Positions 5,767 to 6,299 of a stretch of DNA of 6,299 nt are shown in pieces. Position numbers and translations under genes: made by a program. The first letter of the stretch is position 1; each line of letters begins with the position of its first letter. Source of the DNA: an uncultured Eubacteriales bacterium (GTDB taxonomy: Bacteria; Bacillota; Clostridia; Oscillospirales; Oscillospiraceae); NCBI GenBank assembly GCA_902475855.1, contig CABSBF010000086.1, forward strand, positions 1 through 6,299. Direction: 5' to 3'. The notes beneath the pieces were generated by a model. The model was not told the DNA's origin and did no database searches. It saw only the letters and a program-made list of their open reading frames with translations.

Positions 5767-6108
5767 ATGTTTGGAACTCGTAAGCTCGGCAGAACGAGCG
5801 ATCAGCGCAAGGCGATGCTTCGCCAGCTGACCACCGATCTTCTGGAGAACGGAAAGCTCGAAACGACCTTCTATCGTGCGAAGGAAGTTCAGCCTGTCGT
5901 TGAGAAGATGATCACGCTTGGGAAAAAGGGCGATCTCGCTGCATACCGCAGAGCGCTCGCCTTTATCACCAAGGAAGATGTTGCACACAAGCTGTTCAAG
6001 GAGACCGCTCCGAAGTATGCTGACCGTAACGGCGGCTACACCAGAGTGACCCGTATCGGCGTCCGCCGCGGCGACGCAGCGGAAATGGCGATCATCGAAT
6101 TGGTGTGA
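5767..6108 (+). CDS. rplQ: 50S ribosomal protein L17
   Basis: L17 lies near the peptide exit tunnel of the large subunit. The 113-residue product is the short form common in Gram-positives. It starts MFGTRKLGRTSDQRKAMLRQL, continues with ENGKLETTFYRAKEVQPVVEKMI, and ends NGGYTRVTRIGVRRGDAAEMAIIELV, all family hallmarks. AAGGAGG at 5752-5758 is 8 nt before the ATG. Residue 2 is Phe where many relatives have a small residue (Pro or Ala), so the initiator Met would probably be kept here. This is the last gene of the operon; the terminator stem begins 12 nt after its stop. Confidence 0.99.
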   Translation: MFGTRKLGRTSDQRKAMLRQLTTDLLENGKLETTFYRAKEVQPVVEKMITLGKKGDLAAYRRALAFITKEDVAHKLFKETAPKYADRNGGYTRVTRIGVRRGDAAEMAIIELV

Positions 6109-6119
6109 TCCGAAATTAT

Positions 6120-6150
6120 GGACTGTCCTGCTTGCAGGACAGTCCTTTTT
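6120..6150 (+). terminator. Intrinsic terminator of the ribosomal-protein operon
   Basis: GGACTGTCCTG (6120-6130) pairs perfectly with CAGGACAGTCC (6135-6145) around a CTTG loop, and TTTTT follows at 6146-6150. An 11-bp GC-rich stem plus a T run directly after rplQ is a textbook rho-independent terminator. The reverse strand lacks a T run on its exit side, so it should work only in the operon direction. Confidence 0.95.
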
Positions 6151-6189
6151 CATAAGAAGAAAAATATCATGATTATTTGAAAAAAAGAC

Positions 6190-6218
6190 TTGCTTTTTGC
6201 CCCAAAATCTGATACAAT
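6190..6218 (+). promoter_or_regulatory. Sigma-A-type promoter with extended -10 for the tRNA gene
   Basis: TTGCTT at 6190-6195 serves as a weak -35 element. A 17-bp spacer separates it from TACAAT at 6213-6218, a good -10. The -10 is preceded by TG at 6210-6211, giving the extended form TGnTACAAT, which can compensate for the poor -35. The region upstream (6146-6189) is rich in A and T. Transcription should begin near 6225, leaving about 24 nt of leader before the tRNA. It follows the terminator, so the tRNA is an independent unit. Confidence 0.75.
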
Positions 6219-6248
6219 ATCTCTGCGCTTGAGAGAGCACATCAATTT

Positions 6249-6299
<51 letters not shown>

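Noticed and set aside
6182..6198. AAAAAG/CTTTTT dyad overlapping the tRNA promoter -35
   Set aside because: A short, nearly all A-T inverted repeat in an A/T-rich tract is expected by chance and resembles no known operator.
6220..6236. TCTCT/AGAGA inverted repeat and GCGCTTGA copy (6225-6232, again at 6272-6279) in the tRNA leader
   Set aside because: The left arm lies upstream of the expected start site, and the 8-base repeat is short enough to be coincidence.

Overview
The window is a stretch of core ribosomal-protein operon from a bacterium. It is most likely a Gram-positive of the class Clostridia, plausibly an Oscillospiraceae/Ruminococcaceae-type gut anaerobe, with mid-range GC by eye. 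This placement is inferred from four features: the gene order secY-adk-map-KOW-infA-rpmJ-rpsM-rpsK-rpsD-rpoA-rplQ; a four-cysteine zinc LID in adenylate kinase; rpsD lying inside the alpha operon (in Bacillus it lies elsewhere); and strong AAGGAGG-type ribosome binding sites. Genus cannot be fixed from the sequence alone.

Layout: positions 1-1208 hold the 3' part of secY, whose 5' end is outside the window. Next come adk (1221-1859), map (1856-2611), a small KOW-domain RNA-binding protein gene (2613-2924), infA (2906-3124, TTG start), rpmJ (3161-3274), rpsM (3295-3663), rpsK (3678-4079), rpsD (4103-4699), rpoA (4781-5740) and rplQ (5767-6108). All are on the + strand and closely packed: spacers are 36 nt or less, with two overlaps, except the 81-nt rpsD-rpoA spacer, which contains a perfect hairpin. 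A strong intrinsic terminator (6120-6150) closes the operon. A separate promoter with an extended -10 (6190-6218) then drives a tRNA-Ala(GGC) gene that begins at 6249 and is cut by the window end. There is no gene-free stretch over 300 bases.

The genes serve protein synthesis and export: small- and large-subunit ribosomal proteins (S13, S11, S4, L36, L17), initiation factor 1, the RNA polymerase alpha subunit, the SecY translocon channel, N-terminal methionine processing (MAP) and adenine nucleotide balance (Adk). No operon promoter is visible, so transcription presumably enters from upstream of the window.

I looked for an undescribed system and do not see one: this is a conserved housekeeping locus. 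The points worth a second look are small: the forced TTG start and 19-nt overlap of infA, the hairpin in the rpsD-rpoA spacer, the poorly characterised KOW protein, and a few residue-level oddities.
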